Source: Oceanicaulis sp. HTCC2633 (GTDB lineage Bacteria; Pseudomonadota; Alphaproteobacteria; Caulobacterales; Maricaulaceae). Taken from it: DNA of 64,000 nucleotides. The stretch spans positions 678,916 through 742,915 of the forward strand of contig NZ_CH672428.1 in assembly GCF_000152745.1 (NCBI RefSeq), read 5' to 3'. Position numbers and translations under genes: made by a program. Below the pieces are notes generated by a model that was not told the DNA's origin, ran no database searches, and saw nothing but the letters and a program-made list of their open reading frames with translations. This document shows positions 46,069-56,419 of the stretch, piece by piece; position 1 is the stretch's first letter, and each line of letters begins with the position of its first letter.

Positions 46069-46838
46069 AGGGCCGGGTTGAAGTCCAGCTCCGGCTTGTC
46101 GTCCTCGGCCGCACGGGCTTCGGAAGGCTCTTCGAAGTTCACGAAGATCTGGAACTGGTCCTGCAGGATGCGAGCGGCATAAGCCACGGCGTCCTCGGGG
46201 GTCACAGCGCCGTTGGTTTCGACTTCCAGGATCAGCTTGTCATAGTCGAGCACCTGGCCTTCACGCGTGTTCTCCACGCGATAGGCGACGCGCTTGACCG
46301 GGCTGTAGAGCGCGTCCACGCCGATGAGGCCGATCGGGGCGTCCTCGGGGCGGTTGCGGTCAGCCGGGACATAGCCCTTGCCGGTGTTCACGGTCAGGAC
46401 CATGCGCACATCCGCATCCTCGTCGAGGGTGCAGATGACGTGATCCTTGTTGATGATCTCGACGTCAGCGGTCTCTTCGATGTCGCCGGCGGTCACTTCG
46501 CCCGGGCCCTGCTTTTTCAGGGTCAGACGCTTGGGACCTTCGCCATGCATGCGAAGCGCGACCTGCTTGAGGTTCAGGATGATGTCGGTGACATCCTCCC
46601 GCACGCCCTTGATGGACGAAAACTCGTGCAGAACGGAATCAATCTGCACCGCCGTGATCGACGCGCCCTGCAGCGAGGACAGCAGAATGCGGCGCAGCGC
46701 ATTGCCCAGGGTCATGCCGAAGCCGCGCTCGAGCGGCTCAGCAATGATCTTGGCTTGGCGCACCGGATCAAAGCCAGGTTGGATTTCCGGCTTCATCGGG
46801 CGGATCAGTTCCTGCCAGTTCTTTTCAATCACGGACAT
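46065..46838 (-). CDS. rpoA: RNA polymerase alpha subunit, N-terminal domain (frame interrupted)
   Basis: 257 residues from ATG 46838 ([17 protein letters not shown]). Complete alphaNTD for dimerisation and beta/beta' assembly: [26 protein letters not shown] (split), [33 protein letters not shown]. The frame ends ELDFNPAL followed at once by TGA, where other alphaproteobacterial alphas read on [10 protein letters not shown]. Adding one base (CTG CTG AAA AAG) would restore a normal protein of about 341 residues. Because rpoA is essential, a sequence error is the simplest reading. Confidence 0.92.
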   Translation of the reverse strand: MSVIEKNWQELIRPMKPEIQPGFDPVRQAKIIAEPLERGFGMTLGNALRRILLSSLQGASITAVQIDSVLHEFSSIKGVREDVTDIILNLKQVALRMHGEGPKRLTLKKQGPGEVTAGDIEETADVEIINKDHVICTLDEDADVRMVLTVNTGKGYVPADRNRPEDAPIGLIGVDALYSPVKRVAYRVENTREGQVLDYDKLILEVETNGAVTPEDAVAYAARILQDQFQIFVNFEEPSEARAAEDDKPELDFNPAL

Positions 46839-46923
46839 CACCCCTTCAGGCGTGCGGCGCGACAGCCAGAAGGCTGCGCGCCGGACCAAAGTCGTCAATC
46901 AGCGCCTCGGACGCTGAAAGAAT

Positions 46924-47313
46924 TTAGACGCGGCGGCGCTTCGGCGGACGGCAGCCATTGTGCGGAATCGAGGTCACGTCGTGGATCGTCGTGATCGTGA
47001 AACCGACAGACTGCAGCGCACGGAGCGCGGACTCACGTCCCGAACCCGGGCCGGAGACCTTGACTTCAAGCGTCTTGACGCCGTGCTCTTGCGCCTTGCG
47101 GCCTGCATCTTCAGCAGCCACCTGGGCAGCGTACGGCGTGGATTTGCGCGAGCCCTTGAACCCCATGGCGCCAGCCGACGACCAGGAAATCGCGTTTCCT
47201 TGCGCGTCGGTGATGGTGATCATGGTGTTGTTGAAGCTGGCGTTCACATGCGCGACGCCAGCCGTGATGTTCTTGCGCTCGCGGCGGCGGACGCGGGACG
47301 GTTCTTTTGCCAT
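46924..47313 (-). CDS. rpsK: 30S ribosomal protein S11
   Basis: 129 residues of the small-subunit platform. Family blocks: [39 protein letters not shown] and the basic end [12 protein letters not shown]. Twelve bases after rpsM, before rpoA. Confidence 0.98.
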   Translation of the reverse strand: MAKEPSRVRRRERKNITAGVAHVNASFNNTMITITDAQGNAISWSSAGAMGFKGSRKSTPYAAQVAAEDAGRKAQEHGVKTLEVKVSGPGSGRESALRALQSVGFTITTIHDVTSIPHNGCRPPKRRRV

Positions 47314-47325
47314 TACCCTCGTTCC

Positions 47326-47694
47326 TTATTTCTTCTTGCCGGCGATCGGCTTGGCCGGGCCTTTACGGGTGCGCGCATTGGTGTGCGTGCGCTGGCCGCG
47401 GACCGGAAGGCCACGACGGTGACGCAGGCCACGATAGCAGCCCAGATCCATCAGACGCTTCACGTTCACCGCGACTTCACGGCGAAGATCGCCTTCCACG
47501 GTGTAGCCAGCGTCGATGGCTTCACGGATCTGCAGAATTTCAGCGTCGGTGAGCTGGCTCACACGCTTCTCGGCGGGAATACCCACCTTTTCACAAATTT
47601 CCGCCGCCATAGCCGGGCCGATGCCGTGGATATAGCGCAGCGCGATCGTGACGCGCTTGTTAGTCGGAATGTTGACGCCGGCGATACGTGCCAC
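47326..47694 (-). CDS. rpsM: 30S ribosomal protein S13
   Basis: 122 residues, head protein contacting the P-site tRNA and bridging subunits. [42 protein letters not shown]. First gene of the alpha operon with its own promoter upstream. Confidence 0.98.
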   Translation of the reverse strand: MARIAGVNIPTNKRVTIALRYIHGIGPAMAAEICEKVGIPAEKRVSQLTDAEILQIREAIDAGYTVEGDLRREVAVNVKRLMDLGCYRGLRHRRGLPVRGQRTHTNARTRKGPAKPIAGKKK

Positions 47695-47800
47695 GACGCT
47701 CTCCTTGTCTCATCAGCCTTCGCAGCAGAAGACGCTGAAAGAGCGCAACCGGTTTGGCGGCGCTTATTTCGACGTCTGCCCCTGCGAGCGAAGGGCGCTT

Positions 47801-47827
47801 ATTATAGGCGCTCACCTGTCGCGTCAA
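47801..47827 (-). promoter_or_regulatory. Sigma-70-type promoter of rpsM-rpsK-rpoA-rplQ
   Basis: On the minus strand TTGACG (47822-47827), a 15-base spacer, and a perfect TATAAT (47801-47806). It lies in the 192-base gap between adk and rpsM and would give the alpha operon a separate start. Confidence 0.6.
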
Positions 47828-47886
47828 CCGCGATAGGAAGCCACCCGTCCTGTTTTTCCAGACCGGACCGGCCTGGAAGCTGCTCT

Positions 47887-48450
47887 TTACTGGTCGAGCG
47901 CCGCTGCAATACGTGCAGCAACCTCGTCCATCTGACCCATGCCGTCCACATCAGACAATTTGCCCTGCCCCTCATAGTAGGGAATCAGCGGCGCGGTCTG
48001 GGCGTTGTAATTCTCGAGCCGAACCTTGAACGCCTCGACGGTGTCGTCGGCGCGGCCTTCCTGGGCGGCGCGTTTTTCCATACGCGACACCAGCTCGTCC
48101 TGATCCACCACAAGCCGCACGACCTTGTCGATCTGCGTGCTGCGTGACGCCAGGAGTTCATCCAGCGCTTCGGCCTGGGCCACGGTGCGCGGGAAACCGT
48201 CGAAAATGGCGCCGCCGGCGATTTCAGCCTCCGGCAGGCGTTCCTCGATCAGGGCGATGACGATCTCGTCGGAAACAAGATCCCCACGGTCCATGATATC
48301 CTTGACCTTACGGCCCAGTTCGTTGCCGGCCGCAATGGCGGCGCGCAGCATGTCGCCCGTGGAGAGCTGAAGCCATCCGTAATCGGCGACCAGACGCTTG
48401 GCTTGGGTGCCCTTCCCCGCCCCCGGCGGGCCGAACAATACCAGGTTCAT
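47887..48450 (-). CDS. adk: Adenylate kinase (short type)
   Basis: 187 residues: ATP + AMP to 2 ADP. P-loop GPPGAGKGT, AMP-binding STGDMLRAAIAAG, FDGFPRTVAQAEAL. The LID is short, as in alphaproteobacterial enzymes (no Cys zinc ligands). Overlaps the secY end by 4 bases, the usual secY-adk arrangement. Confidence 0.97.
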   Translation of the reverse strand: MNLVLFGPPGAGKGTQAKRLVADYGWLQLSTGDMLRAAIAAGNELGRKVKDIMDRGDLVSDEIVIALIEERLPEAEIAGGAIFDGFPRTVAQAEALDELLASRSTQIDKVVRLVVDQDELVSRMEKRAAQEGRADDTVEAFKVRLENYNAQTAPLIPYYEGQGKLSDVDGMGQMDEVAARIAAALDQ

Positions 48451-49790
48451 CGCTTGCGCCCCCTCAGTTTGGTCTTCTTGATCAGGCCTTCATACTGGTG
48501 GGCCAGCAGATGGGACTGGATCTGACCAACCGTATCGAGCGTCACCGACACCACGATCAGCAGCGAGGTGCCGCCAATGTAGAACGGAATGCCCGAAACT
48601 TGCGCCTTCAGGAACTCGGGGAGAACACAGACCAAAGTCAGATACGCAGCGCCAATGACGGTCAGGCGCGTCAGCACATAGTCCAGGTACTCGGCCGTAC
48701 GCTTGCCAGGGCGGATGCCCGGCAGGAAGCCGCCATACTTCTTCAGATTGTCCGCGGTTTCTTCCGGATTGAAGACCAGCGAGGTGTAAAAGAAGGTGAA
48801 GAAGATGATCATGGCGGCGTAGAAAGCCAGGAACAGCGGCTGTCCCGGGCCAAGCATGGCCACGATATTGGCCAGCCAGTCCGGACCGGACTGGGAAAAG
48901 CCCTGAATGGTCGCCGGCAGGAGCAGCAGCGAGGAGGCGAAAATCGCCGGAATCACGCCCGCCGTGTTCAGCTTGAGCGGCAGGAAGCTCGATTCCCCGC
49001 CCATCATGCGATTGCCCACCTGACGCTTGGGATACTGGATCAGCAGACGACGCTGGCTGCGCTCCATGAAGACAACGAACGCCAGCACGACGACGATGCC
49101 GACCAGCATGGCGATGATGACCGGACCGGCGATGCTGCCTGAAGCGCCCGCCTGCAGCGCATTGACCAGCGCGCGCGGAAGCTCGGCCACAATGCCGGCG
49201 AAAATGATCAGGGACACGCCATTGCCCACGCCGCGAGCGGTGATCTGCTCACCCAGCCACAGCAGGAACATGGTGCCGCCCACCAGGGTGGTGACGGTCG
49301 TGATCAGGAAGAACGGACCCGGATTGATGGCGATGGACGCGCCGTCTGTCACGGTCTGCATGCCGATGGCGATCGCGAAGGCCTGGGCGGCGGCCAGAAC
49401 CACGGTCAGATAACGGGTGTACTGGTTGATCTGCTTGCGACCCTGCTCCCCGCCATCCTTCTTCAGACGCTCCAGTGACGGAATGGTCGCCGCCATGAGC
49501 TGCATGATGATGGAGGCCGAGATGTACGGCATCACGTTCAGCGCAAAGATCGCCATGCGCTCGACGGCGCCGCCGGACATCATGTTGAACATGCCCAGCA
49601 CGCCTTGGGATTGCTGCTGGAAGGCCAGCGCAAACTGTGCGGGATCGATGCCCGGGACCGGCACGAAGGTGCCGACACGGTAGATGACCAGGACCAGGAG
49701 CGTGAACAGAATGCGCTTCTGCAGCTCCTTCGCTTGGGCGAACGCCCCGAAATTCATGTTCTGGGCGAGCTGTTCAGCGGCTGACGCCAT
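48447..49790 (-). CDS. secY: Preprotein translocase channel subunit SecY
   Basis: 447 residues, ten transmembrane helices; signature GTFVPVPGIDPAQF, RMAIFALNVMPYISASIIMQL and FYTSLVFNPEETADNLKKYGGFLPGIRPG (split). Forms the protein-conducting channel with SecE and SecG. Between rplO and adk in the spc operon. Confidence 0.98.
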   Translation of the reverse strand: MASAAEQLAQNMNFGAFAQAKELQKRILFTLLVLVIYRVGTFVPVPGIDPAQFALAFQQQSQGVLGMFNMMSGGAVERMAIFALNVMPYISASIIMQLMAATIPSLERLKKDGGEQGRKQINQYTRYLTVVLAAAQAFAIAIGMQTVTDGASIAINPGPFFLITTVTTLVGGTMFLLWLGEQITARGVGNGVSLIIFAGIVAELPRALVNALQAGASGSIAGPVIIAMLVGIVVVLAFVVFMERSQRRLLIQYPKRQVGNRMMGGESSFLPLKLNTAGVIPAIFASSLLLLPATIQGFSQSGPDWLANIVAMLGPGQPLFLAFYAAMIIFFTFFYTSLVFNPEETADNLKKYGGFLPGIRPGKRTAEYLDYVLTRLTVIGAAYLTLVCVLPEFLKAQVSGIPFYIGGTSLLIVVSVTLDTVGQIQSHLLAHQYEGLIKKTKLRGRKR

Positions 49791-49831
49791 ATCGGTCGGA
49801 TGCTCCCTGAGAAAGCCCTCAAAGCGCGGAG

Positions 49832-49858
49832 GGACCGCTTCCAGTTAGGAAGCGGTCC
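49832..49858 (-). other. Perfect hairpin between rplO and secY
   Basis: GGACCGCTTCC - AGTTA - GGAAGCGGTCC, an 11-bp perfect stem in the 82-base gap. No T-run follows on the minus strand, so it is not a normal terminator; mRNA processing or attenuation site is possible. Confidence 0.55.
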
Positions 49859-49872
49859 ATCTCAACGCCAGC

Positions 49873-50355
49873 TTATTCGGACTGATCTTTGGCGGATTTG
49901 GCGAGGACGGTGACTTTGCCGCCTGCTTTCTCCACCGCTTCGATCGCCGGCTTGGAGCCGCCAGCCACCGTCAGCTCAAGTTTCGCTTTCAGCTCGCCGC
50001 CGCCGATCACACGCACGCCGTCCTTGGCGCGGCGGATGACGCCAGCCTTGATGAGCGCTTCGGCGTCGACCGGCGTTTTCGCGTCGAGCTTGCCAGCGTC
50101 CACAGCGGCTTGCAGCTTGGCCAGGGTCACTTCAGCGAACGCCAAGCGGTTCGGCTTGTTAAAGCCGCGCTTGGGCAGACGTTGATAGAGCGGCATCTGA
50201 CCGCCCTCAAAGCCCTTGATGGCGACACCCGAGCGAGACTTCTGGCCTTTAACGCCGCGTCCGCCGGTTTTGCCCTTGCCAGAGCCGATGCCACGGCCGA
50301 CACGCATACGCGACTTGGTCGCGCCGTCGTTATCGCGCAGTTCATTCAAGCGCAT
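49873..50355 (-). CDS. rplO: 50S ribosomal protein L15
   Basis: 160 residues. [34 protein letters not shown] (in parts), [20 protein letters not shown]. Late-assembly protein of the large subunit; the C-terminus is alanine/lysine-rich. Confidence 0.98.
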   Translation of the reverse strand: MRLNELRDNDGATKSRMRVGRGIGSGKGKTGGRGVKGQKSRSGVAIKGFEGGQMPLYQRLPKRGFNKPNRLAFAEVTLAKLQAAVDAGKLDAKTPVDAEALIKAGVIRRAKDGVRVIGGGELKAKLELTVAGGSKPAIEAVEKAGGKVTVLAKSAKDQSE

Positions 50356-50385
50356 CGTTTGTCTCCTTGGTGAGAGGGCGCGGGA

Positions 50386-50580
50386 TTAACCGCGCTCCTC
50401 CACGATCTCAACCATGTGAGCGACCTTGCGGATCATGCCCCGAACAGACGGGGTGTCCTCAAGCTCGCGCTCGCGGCCGATGCGGCCCAGGCCCAGACCC
50501 TTGAGGGTCGCGGTCTGGTCCTTCGGACGGCGGATGGGGCTGCCGGTTTGGCGCACCACCAGGGTTTTCTTGTCAGCCAT
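50386..50580 (-). CDS. rpmD: 50S ribosomal protein L30
   Basis: 64 residues: [53 protein letters not shown]. Between rpsE and rplO. Confidence 0.97.
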   Translation of the reverse strand: MADKKTLVVRQTGSPIRRPKDQTATLKGLGLGRIGRERELEDTPSVRGMIRKVAHMVEIVEERG

Positions 50581-50589
50581 GCGTCCCTC

Positions 50590-51171
50590 CTAGGATTCGA
50601 TGGCTTCCGGCGAGCTGGCGCCATCTTGGCGACGCTCGACCAGATCCGCGACCTTGATGCCACGCTTGGCGGCCACGGTGCGCGGGCTGTTCTGGGCCTT
50701 CAGGGCCTCGAACGTGGCGCGAACCATGTTGTACGGGTTGGACGAACCGGTCGATTTCGCGACCACGTCCTGAACGCCGAGTGATTCCAGCACCGCACGC
50801 ATCGGACCGCCGGCGATGACGCCGGTGCCCGGAGGGGCGGAGCGCAGGATCACCTTGCCGGCGCCCCAACGGCCTTTCGCATCATGGTGCAGGGTGCGGC
50901 CTTCACGCAGCGGCACGCGCACCATCATCTTCTTGGCTTCTTCGGTCGCCTTGCGGATGGCTTCCGGCACTTCACGCGCCTTGCCCTGCCCGAAGCCGAC
51001 GCGGCCCTTCTGGTCACCGACCACCGCGAGTGCGGCGAACTGGAAGTTCCGGCCGCCTTTCACGGTTTTGGCGACGCGGTTGATCTGGACCAGCTTGTCG
51101 ACCAGTTCCGGTTCGGCGTTGTCGTCGTCCCGGCGGCGGCGATCGCGGCCGCGATTGTCTTCTCGTGCCAT
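50590..51171 (-). CDS. rpsE: 30S ribosomal protein S5
   Basis: 193 residues. Decoding-fidelity protein; [46 protein letters not shown]. The N-terminus has an Arg/Asp-rich extension ([15 protein letters not shown]) typical of alphaproteobacteria. Confidence 0.98.
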   Translation of the reverse strand: MAREDNRGRDRRRRDDDNAEPELVDKLVQINRVAKTVKGGRNFQFAALAVVGDQKGRVGFGQGKAREVPEAIRKATEEAKKMMVRVPLREGRTLHHDAKGRWGAGKVILRSAPPGTGVIAGGPMRAVLESLGVQDVVAKSTGSSNPYNMVRATFEALKAQNSPRTVAAKRGIKVADLVERRQDGASSPEAIES

Positions 51172-51182
51172 GCGTTCGCTCC

Positions 51183-51536
51183 TTAGAAGTTCAGACCGCC
51201 CTCGCGAGCGGCGTCAGCGAGCGCTTTCACACGCCCGTGGAAGATGTAACCGCCGCGGTCGAACACCACATCGGTCAAACCTTTTTCCTTCGCCCGCTCT
51301 GCGACCAGCTTGCCGACCTCGGCAGCGGCTTCGACGCCGGACTTGGTGATCTTGTTGTCTTTTTCCATCGTGGAAGCCGACACCAGGGTCACGCCGTTCG
51401 CATCGTCGATGATCTGGGCGTAAATGTTCTTGGACGAACGGAAGACCGAGAGTCTCGGACGGCCGTTGCCCATTTTGCGGAGCCGGGTGCGCGTGCGCTG
51501 AGCGCGGCGCCGCATTTGTTCTGCAGCAGATTTCAT
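51183..51536 (-). CDS. rplR: 50S ribosomal protein L18
   Basis: 117 residues, binds 5S r[28 protein letters not shown] (in parts), [25 protein letters not shown] at the end (split). Between rplF and rpsE. Confidence 0.98.
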   Translation of the reverse strand: MKSAAEQMRRRAQRTRTRLRKMGNGRPRLSVFRSSKNIYAQIIDDANGVTLVSASTMEKDNKITKSGVEAAAEVGKLVAERAKEKGLTDVVFDRGGYIFHGRVKALADAAREGGLNF

Positions 51537-51547
51537 CGCCTGGCCCC

Positions 51548-52081
51548 TTACTTCTTCTTGCCTTCCTTACGGCGGACATATTCGTTCGAATACTTCACGC
51601 CTTTGCCTTTGTAAGGCTCCGGCGGACGGAATTCGCGAATTTCCGCCGCGGTCTGACCCACGGTCTGGGCGTCAGCACCCTCAATGGTGATCTCGGTCGG
51701 CTTCGGCGTCGCGATCTTCACGCCCGCGCGCGGGGTGTAGACGACGTCGTGAGAGAAGCCGAGCGAGAGCTTGAGGTCATTGCCCTGCATTTGAGCGCGA
51801 TAACCGACACCGATCAGTTCGAGGTCCTTCTTGAAGCCCTCGGTCACGCCTTGCACCATATTCTTGATGCGGGCGCGCGCGGTGCCATACATGGCTTTCG
51901 CGAATTTCGAATTTTCAGCCATTTCGACCGAAATGGCGTTGTCCTCTTGCTTGATGCGCACGCATGCGGGCGCTTCGAAGCTGAGTTCGCCTTTCGGGCC
52001 TTTGACCGACACCTGCGCCCCGGTGACGTTCGCCGTCACACCGTTGGGGATTTCGACAGGCAGTTTGCCTAGACGCGACAT
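51548..52081 (-). CDS. rplF: 50S ribosomal protein L6
   Basis: 177 residues, two homologous domains near the factor-binding centre. [61 protein letters not shown]. Confidence 0.98.
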   Translation of the reverse strand: MSRLGKLPVEIPNGVTANVTGAQVSVKGPKGELSFEAPACVRIKQEDNAISVEMAENSKFAKAMYGTARARIKNMVQGVTEGFKKDLELIGVGYRAQMQGNDLKLSLGFSHDVVYTPRAGVKIATPKPTEITIEGADAQTVGQTAAEIREFRPPEPYKGKGVKYSNEYVRRKEGKKK

Positions 52082-52100
52082 AGTTCTGGCCTCCCTGTCT

Positions 52101-52499
52101 CTAGCTGACGTGGCAAAGGATTTCGCCGCCGACGTTCTTGGAGCGAGCGACTGCGTCGCTCATCACGCCTTGCGGGGTCGAAATGATGGCGATGCCCAGG
52201 CCGTTCATGACGAGCGGCAGATCGCGCACCTTGCGGTATTCGCGACGGCCCGGCTTGGACACGCGTTTGATGTCGGAGATCACCGGCTGGCCTTCATGAT
52301 ACTTCAGTTCGATCTCGAACTGCTTGAAGCCCTTGGCGTCGGTGGTCTCGGTGTAACCGCGGATGAAGCCCTCTTCCAGGAGCACTTCGAGCACGCGGCC
52401 GCGAAGTTTCGAGGACGGGGTCACCACGGAGGTCCGCTTGCGCATCAGCGCGTTGCGGATACGGGTTAGCATATCGCCGAGAGGATCGTTCACGGACAT
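52101..52499 (-). CDS. rpsH: 30S ribosomal protein S8
   Basis: 132 residues. [45 protein letters not shown] (split). In E. coli S8 represses the spc operon by binding near rplE; here such control is possible but the site was not verified. Confidence 0.98.
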   Translation of the reverse strand: MSVNDPLGDMLTRIRNALMRKRTSVVTPSSKLRGRVLEVLLEEGFIRGYTETTDAKGFKQFEIELKYHEGQPVISDIKRVSKPGRREYRKVRDLPLVMNGLGIAIISTPQGVMSDAVARSKNVGGEILCHVS

Positions 52500-52510
52500 C
52501 TAAATCCCTC

Positions 52511-52816
52511 CTACCAGCTCGACTTGACCATGCCCGGGATCAACCCGTGGCTGGCCAGCTGACGCAGCGCAATGCGCGACATCTTCAGCTTGCGATAATA
52601 CGCGCGCGGGCGGCCGGTCACCTGGCATCGGTTACGGATGCGGGACGGCGCCGAGTTGCGCGGCAGCGAGGCCAGCTTCAGTTGCGCCGCAAAGCGCTCT
52701 TCAACCGGCTTGTCCGTGTCGCGTGCGATCGCTTTCAGAGCTTCACGCTTGGCAGCAAAACGCTGAGCCAGGCGTTGGCGCTTGAGATTGCGTTCGACTG
52801 CACTCTTCTTAGCCAT
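52511..52816 (-). CDS. rpsN: 30S ribosomal protein S14 (long, zinc-free type)
   Basis: 101 residues. [44 protein letters not shown]. It lacks the CxxC pairs of the short zinc form, so it is the zinc-independent kind. Confidence 0.97.
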   Translation of the reverse strand: MAKKSAVERNLKRQRLAQRFAAKREALKAIARDTDKPVEERFAAQLKLASLPRNSAPSRIRNRCQVTGRPRAYYRKLKMSRIALRQLASHGLIPGMVKSSW

Positions 52817-52867
52817 TCAGTTTTCTCCTCGCGTGCGAGACCCTCACGGTCCCGCTCTCCTGCTGCG

Positions 52868-53428
52868 TTAGTTCGAGAACGGAAAGTCGAACTCGGCCAG
52901 CAGGGCCTTCGCTTCTTCGTTGGTGCGGGCCGTGGTGCAGACGACGATGTCCATACCGCGGATCTTCTCAACCTTGTCGTAGTCGATCTCGGGGAAGACG
53001 ATGTGCTCTTTCAAGCCCATCGCATAGTTGCCCCGGCCATCGAAGCTCTTGCCGTTCAGACCGCGGAAGTCGCGGACGCGCGGCAGAGCAATGGTCACCA
53101 GGCGATCAAGGAATTCGTACATACGATCCTTGCGCAGGGTCACCTTGGCGCCAATCATCTGTTCTTCGCGCAGCTTGAAGCCGGCGATGGATTTCTTGGC
53201 GACCGTGCCAACCGGCTTCTGGCCGGCGATGGCTTCGAGATCGGCAAGCGCGCCGCGGATTTTCTTGGAATCCTGAGCCGCTTCGCCAACGCCCATGTTG
53301 ATCACGACCTTGTCCAGGCGCGGGATCATCATCTCGTTCGCATAACAGAACTTTTCCTTCAGACGCGCGCGGATTTCCTCGCGGTATTTCGTCTTCAGGC
53401 GCGGTTCGTATTCAGCAACGTCAGCCAT
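52868..53428 (-). CDS. rplE: 50S ribosomal protein L5
   Basis: 186 residues, 5S rRNA binding. [43 protein letters not shown]-type end replaced by [20 protein letters not shown]. Its start overlaps the rplX end by 8 bases, consistent with translational coupling. Confidence 0.98.
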   Translation of the reverse strand: MADVAEYEPRLKTKYREEIRARLKEKFCYANEMMIPRLDKVVINMGVGEAAQDSKKIRGALADLEAIAGQKPVGTVAKKSIAGFKLREEQMIGAKVTLRKDRMYEFLDRLVTIALPRVRDFRGLNGKSFDGRGNYAMGLKEHIVFPEIDYDKVEKIRGMDIVVCTTARTNEEAKALLAEFDFPFSN

Positions 53429-53735
53429 CGATCACCTCACCGGATTTCTTGGCTACGCGCACTTTCTTGCCGTCCTCGACCTTGAAGCCCACACGGGTGG
53501 CTTCGCCGGATTTCGGATCGACCAGAGCCACGTTGGACACGTGGATAGACGCGTTTTTCTCAACAATACCGCCCGGGGTCGTCTGGGCCGGACGCTGGTG
53601 GCGCTTGACCACGTTGACGCCCGACACCACCACACGGTCTTCCTTGGGAAGGACCTGGGTGACCTCGCCGGTCTTACCTTTGTCGCGACCGGTCAGAACG
53701 ATGACCTTGTCGCCCTTTTTGATCTTCGCAGCCAT
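53421..53735 (-). CDS. rplX: 50S ribosomal protein L24
   Basis: 104 residues, KOW motif protein initiating large-subunit assembly. [38 protein letters not shown]. Two bases after rplN. Confidence 0.97.
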   Translation of the reverse strand: MAAKIKKGDKVIVLTGRDKGKTGEVTQVLPKEDRVVVSGVNVVKRHQRPAQTTPGGIVEKNASIHVSNVALVDPKSGEATRVGFKVEDGKKVRVAKKSGEVIDG

Positions 53736-53737
53736 GG

Positions 53738-54106
53738 TTACAGGACCTCCGGCGCGAGCGAGACGATCTTCATGTGGTTCTTGGCGCGCAGTTCACGGGG
53801 AACCGGGCCGAAGATCCGGGTGCCGACCGGCTCGTTGTTGTTGTTCAGAATAACAGCCGCGTTGCCGTCGAAACGGATGACGCTGCCGTCGCGACGCTTG
53901 ATGTCGCGAGCGGTGCGTACGACGACGGCCTTGCGGACGTCGCCCTTCTTAACGCGGCCCTTGGGCGTGGCTTCCTTGACCGAGACGACAATGATGTCGC
54001 CGACGCCGGCATAGCGGCGTTTCGCGCCGCCCAGCACTTTGATGCACTGCACGCGGCGGGCCCCGGAATTGTCGGCCACGTCCAGATTGGTTTGCATCTG
54101 GATCAT
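53738..54106 (-). CDS. rplN: 50S ribosomal protein L14
   Basis: 122 residues, universally conserved. [69 protein letters not shown] in parts. First gene of the classical spc group. Confidence 0.98.
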   Translation of the reverse strand: MIQMQTNLDVADNSGARRVQCIKVLGGAKRRYAGVGDIIVVSVKEATPKGRVKKGDVRKAVVVRTARDIKRRDGSVIRFDGNAAVILNNNNEPVGTRIFGPVPRELRAKNHMKIVSLAPEVL

Positions 54107-54145
54107 CGCGATCCTCCGTTAATAGTGGATCATCCACGATCAGGC

Positions 54146-54382
54146 TTACGCCTGGTCGGAGACGACCTCCCACCGCTTGAGCTTCGACTTCGGCGTGCAT
54201 TCCTGGATCTGGACACGCTCGCCAACCTTGATCGCGCCCGACTCGTCGTGGGCGTGATATTTCTTCGTACGGCGCACGGTTTTGCGCAGCAGGGGGTGCA
54301 GGAAGGTGCGCTCAACGCGCACGATCACGGTTTTAGCCTGCTTGTCGCTCACCACGACGCCTTGAAGGATGCGCTTCGGCAT
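54146..54382 (-). CDS. rpsQ: 30S ribosomal protein S17
   Basis: 78 residues. [40 protein letters not shown], then a C-terminal [16 protein letters not shown]. Last gene of the S10 group. Confidence 0.97.
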   Translation of the reverse strand: MPKRILQGVVVSDKQAKTVIVRVERTFLHPLLRKTVRRTKKYHAHDESGAIKVGERVQIQECTPKSKLKRWEVVSDQA

Positions 54383-54396
54383 GGACCCAAGCCCCC

Positions 54397-54591
54397 TTAA
54401 TTTTCAAGCGCGCGGCGGCGCTGATCCGTTTTGACCCGGGCGATGTCCCGGCGGATCTGCTTAAAGCGCGCAGTGTTTTCCAGCTGGCCGGTGGCCTGTT
54501 GGAAACGCAGGTTGAACTGTTCTTTTTTCAGCTTGAGGAGTTCGTCCTGAAGCTGATCGTCGCTGAGAGCGCGGACGTCTTCGGCTTTCAT
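54397..54591 (-). CDS. rpmC: 50S ribosomal protein L29
   Basis: 64 residues, coiled helices near the exit tunnel. [38 protein letters not shown] (in two blocks) is typical. Confidence 0.97.
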   Translation of the reverse strand: MKAEDVRALSDDQLQDELLKLKKEQFNLRFQQATGQLENTARFKQIRRDIARVKTDQRRRALEN

Positions 54592-54603
54592 GCTTCCCTC
54601 CTC

Positions 54604-55017
54604 TTACTCACCCGGACGGGTGACGACTTTGGTCTTGATCGGCAGCTTGGCTGCGCCCAGGCGCAGTGCTTCGCGTGCCACATCATCCGGAACACCATCG
54701 ATTTCGAAGATGATCCGGCCCGGCTTGACTTTGGCCACCCAGTATTCCGGCGAGCCTTTACCTTTACCCATCCGGACTTCGGTCGGCTTCTTGGACACCG
54801 GCAGGTCCGGGAACACCCGGATCCACACGCGACCGGCCCGTTTCATGTGACGGGTGATCGCACGACGGGTCGCCTCGATCTGACGGGCGGTGATCCGCTC
54901 CGGCTCGACCGCTTTCAGGCCATAGGATCCAAAGGTCAGCGTGAAGCCGCCCTTGGCCTGACCGTGAATGCGGCCTTTGTGCGCCTTGCGGAATTTGGTG
55001 CGCTTCGGCTGAAGCAT
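54604..55017 (-). CDS. rplP: 50S ribosomal protein L16
   Basis: 137 residues, near the A-site and peptidyl-transferase centre. [41 protein letters not shown]-type block ([19 protein letters not shown]), [19 protein letters not shown]. Confidence 0.98.
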   Translation of the reverse strand: MLQPKRTKFRKAHKGRIHGQAKGGFTLTFGSYGLKAVEPERITARQIEATRRAITRHMKRAGRVWIRVFPDLPVSKKPTEVRMGKGKGSPEYWVAKVKPGRIIFEIDGVPDDVAREALRLGAAKLPIKTKVVTRPGE

Positions 55018-55038
55018 GGTGCTACTCCCTCGTTCCGC

Positions 55039-55743
55039 TTACGCTGCCTGACGGCCAGAGCGGGTGCGCTGCTCGCCAGAGTCGAGCATGCGACGCTCTT
55101 GCGCCATCGGGTCGTGTTCCATGATCTCGCCTTTGTAGATCCAGACCTTGATGCCGATGATGCCCATCGCGGTCTTGGCTTCAGCGAAACCGTAGTCGAT
55201 GTCCGCACGCAGGGTGTGCAGCGGAACCGAACCTTCAGAATACTTCTCGACGCGTGCGATCTCGGCGCCGCCCAGACGGCCGCCGCACATGATCTTGCAG
55301 CCTAGGGCGCCCATGCGCATGGCGGTCTGCAGCGAACGCTTCATGGCGCGGCGGAAGGCCACGCGGCGTTCGAGCTGCTGGGCCACGCTCTCGGCGACCA
55401 GGGTCGCGTCGACTTCCGGCTTGCGCACTTCGACGAGGTTCAGGAACACTTCGCCCTCAACCATCTTCGAGACCTTGCGACGCAGCTTCTCGATATCCGC
55501 GCCTTTTTTGCCGATCACGACACCCGGACGCGCCGTGTGAATAGTGATGCGGCACTTCTTGTGCGGACGCTCGATGATGATGCGCGACACGGACGCGTTC
55601 TTGAGTTCCTTTTTCAGGTACTCGCGAATGCGCAGGTCTTCGTGCAGCAGATCGGCGTATTCCTCGCCCTTGGCGAACCAACGCGATTCCCAGGTGCGGT
55701 TGATGCCGACGCGCAGGCCGATCGGATTAACCTTCTGACCCAT
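55039..55743 (-). CDS. rpsC: 30S ribosomal protein S3
   Basis: 234 residues with KH domain lining the mRNA entry. [49 protein letters not shown]-type block ([14 protein letters not shown]). Starts inside the rplV stop (TAATG overlap). Confidence 0.98.
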   Translation of the reverse strand: MGQKVNPIGLRVGINRTWESRWFAKGEEYADLLHEDLRIREYLKKELKNASVSRIIIERPHKKCRITIHTARPGVVIGKKGADIEKLRRKVSKMVEGEVFLNLVEVRKPEVDATLVAESVAQQLERRVAFRRAMKRSLQTAMRMGALGCKIMCGGRLGGAEIARVEKYSEGSVPLHTLRADIDYGFAEAKTAMGIIGIKVWIYKGEIMEHDPMAQERRMLDSGEQRTRSGRQAA

Positions 55744-56123
55744 TAGGCGGCCTCCTCAACTTCACGCACGACGATCGTCAGCTCGGAAAACGGCTTCAGG
55801 ATCTTGGCGCCGCGACCACGCGCACGGGCGCGGAAGCGTTTCATGACCAGGTTTTTGCCCACATAGGCCTCGGACACGACCAGAGAGTCGATATCCAGAC
55901 CGTGGTTGTTTTCCGCGTTGGCGATGGCGCTCTTGAGCACCTTCTTGACGTCGGCGGAATGACGCTTGCGCGAGAATTCCAGGTCAGCCAGAGCGCGTTC
56001 AACCTTCTTGCCACGGATCAGCTGGGCAATGAGGTTGAGCTTCTGCGGGCTGATGCGGATCATCCGCAGCTTTGCGCGCGCTTCATTATCCGCGACGCGG
56101 CGGGGATTTGCAGCCTTGCCCAT
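55743..56123 (-). CDS. rplV: 50S ribosomal protein L22
   Basis: 126 residues; its long hairpin lines the exit tunnel. [49 protein letters not shown]. Overlaps rpsC by one base. Confidence 0.98.
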   Translation of the reverse strand: MGKAANPRRVADNEARAKLRMIRISPQKLNLIAQLIRGKKVERALADLEFSRKRHSADVKKVLKSAIANAENNHGLDIDSLVVSEAYVGKNLVMKRFRARARGRGAKILKPFSELTIVVREVEEAA

Positions 56124-56126
56124 CGC

Positions 56127-56405
56127 TTACTTCCTCTTGGCTTTCTTGTCCGCCGCGTGGCCGTAATAGGTCCGAGTCGGAGCGAATTCGCCCAGCTTGT
56201 GACCGACCATCTCTTCGGAGACGAGAACCGGAATGAACTTGTTGCCGTTGTGGACCTGGAAGGTCAGACCCACAAACTGCGGCATGATCGTCGAGCGGCG
56301 CGACCAGGTCTTGATCGCTTGCTTGCGGCCGCCGTCATGAGCAGCTTCGGCTTTCTTCAGGAGGTATCCGTCGACAAACGGACCTTTCCAGACAGAACGA
56401 GGCAT
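56127..56405 (-). CDS. rpsS: 30S ribosomal protein S19
   Basis: 92 residues. [55 protein letters not shown]. Three bases before rplV. Confidence 0.98.
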   Translation of the reverse strand: MPRSVWKGPFVDGYLLKKAEAAHDGGRKQAIKTWSRRSTIMPQFVGLTFQVHNGNKFIPVLVSEEMVGHKLGEFAPTRTYYGHAADKKAKRK

Positions 56406-56419
56406 GGCGCAGCCGTCCC

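Noticed and set aside
46060-46075. Programmed RF2-like +1 frameshift at CTC TGA in rpoA
   Set aside because: A +1 shift leads into the wrong frame; the alphaCTD needs -1, and no slippery heptamer precedes the stop.
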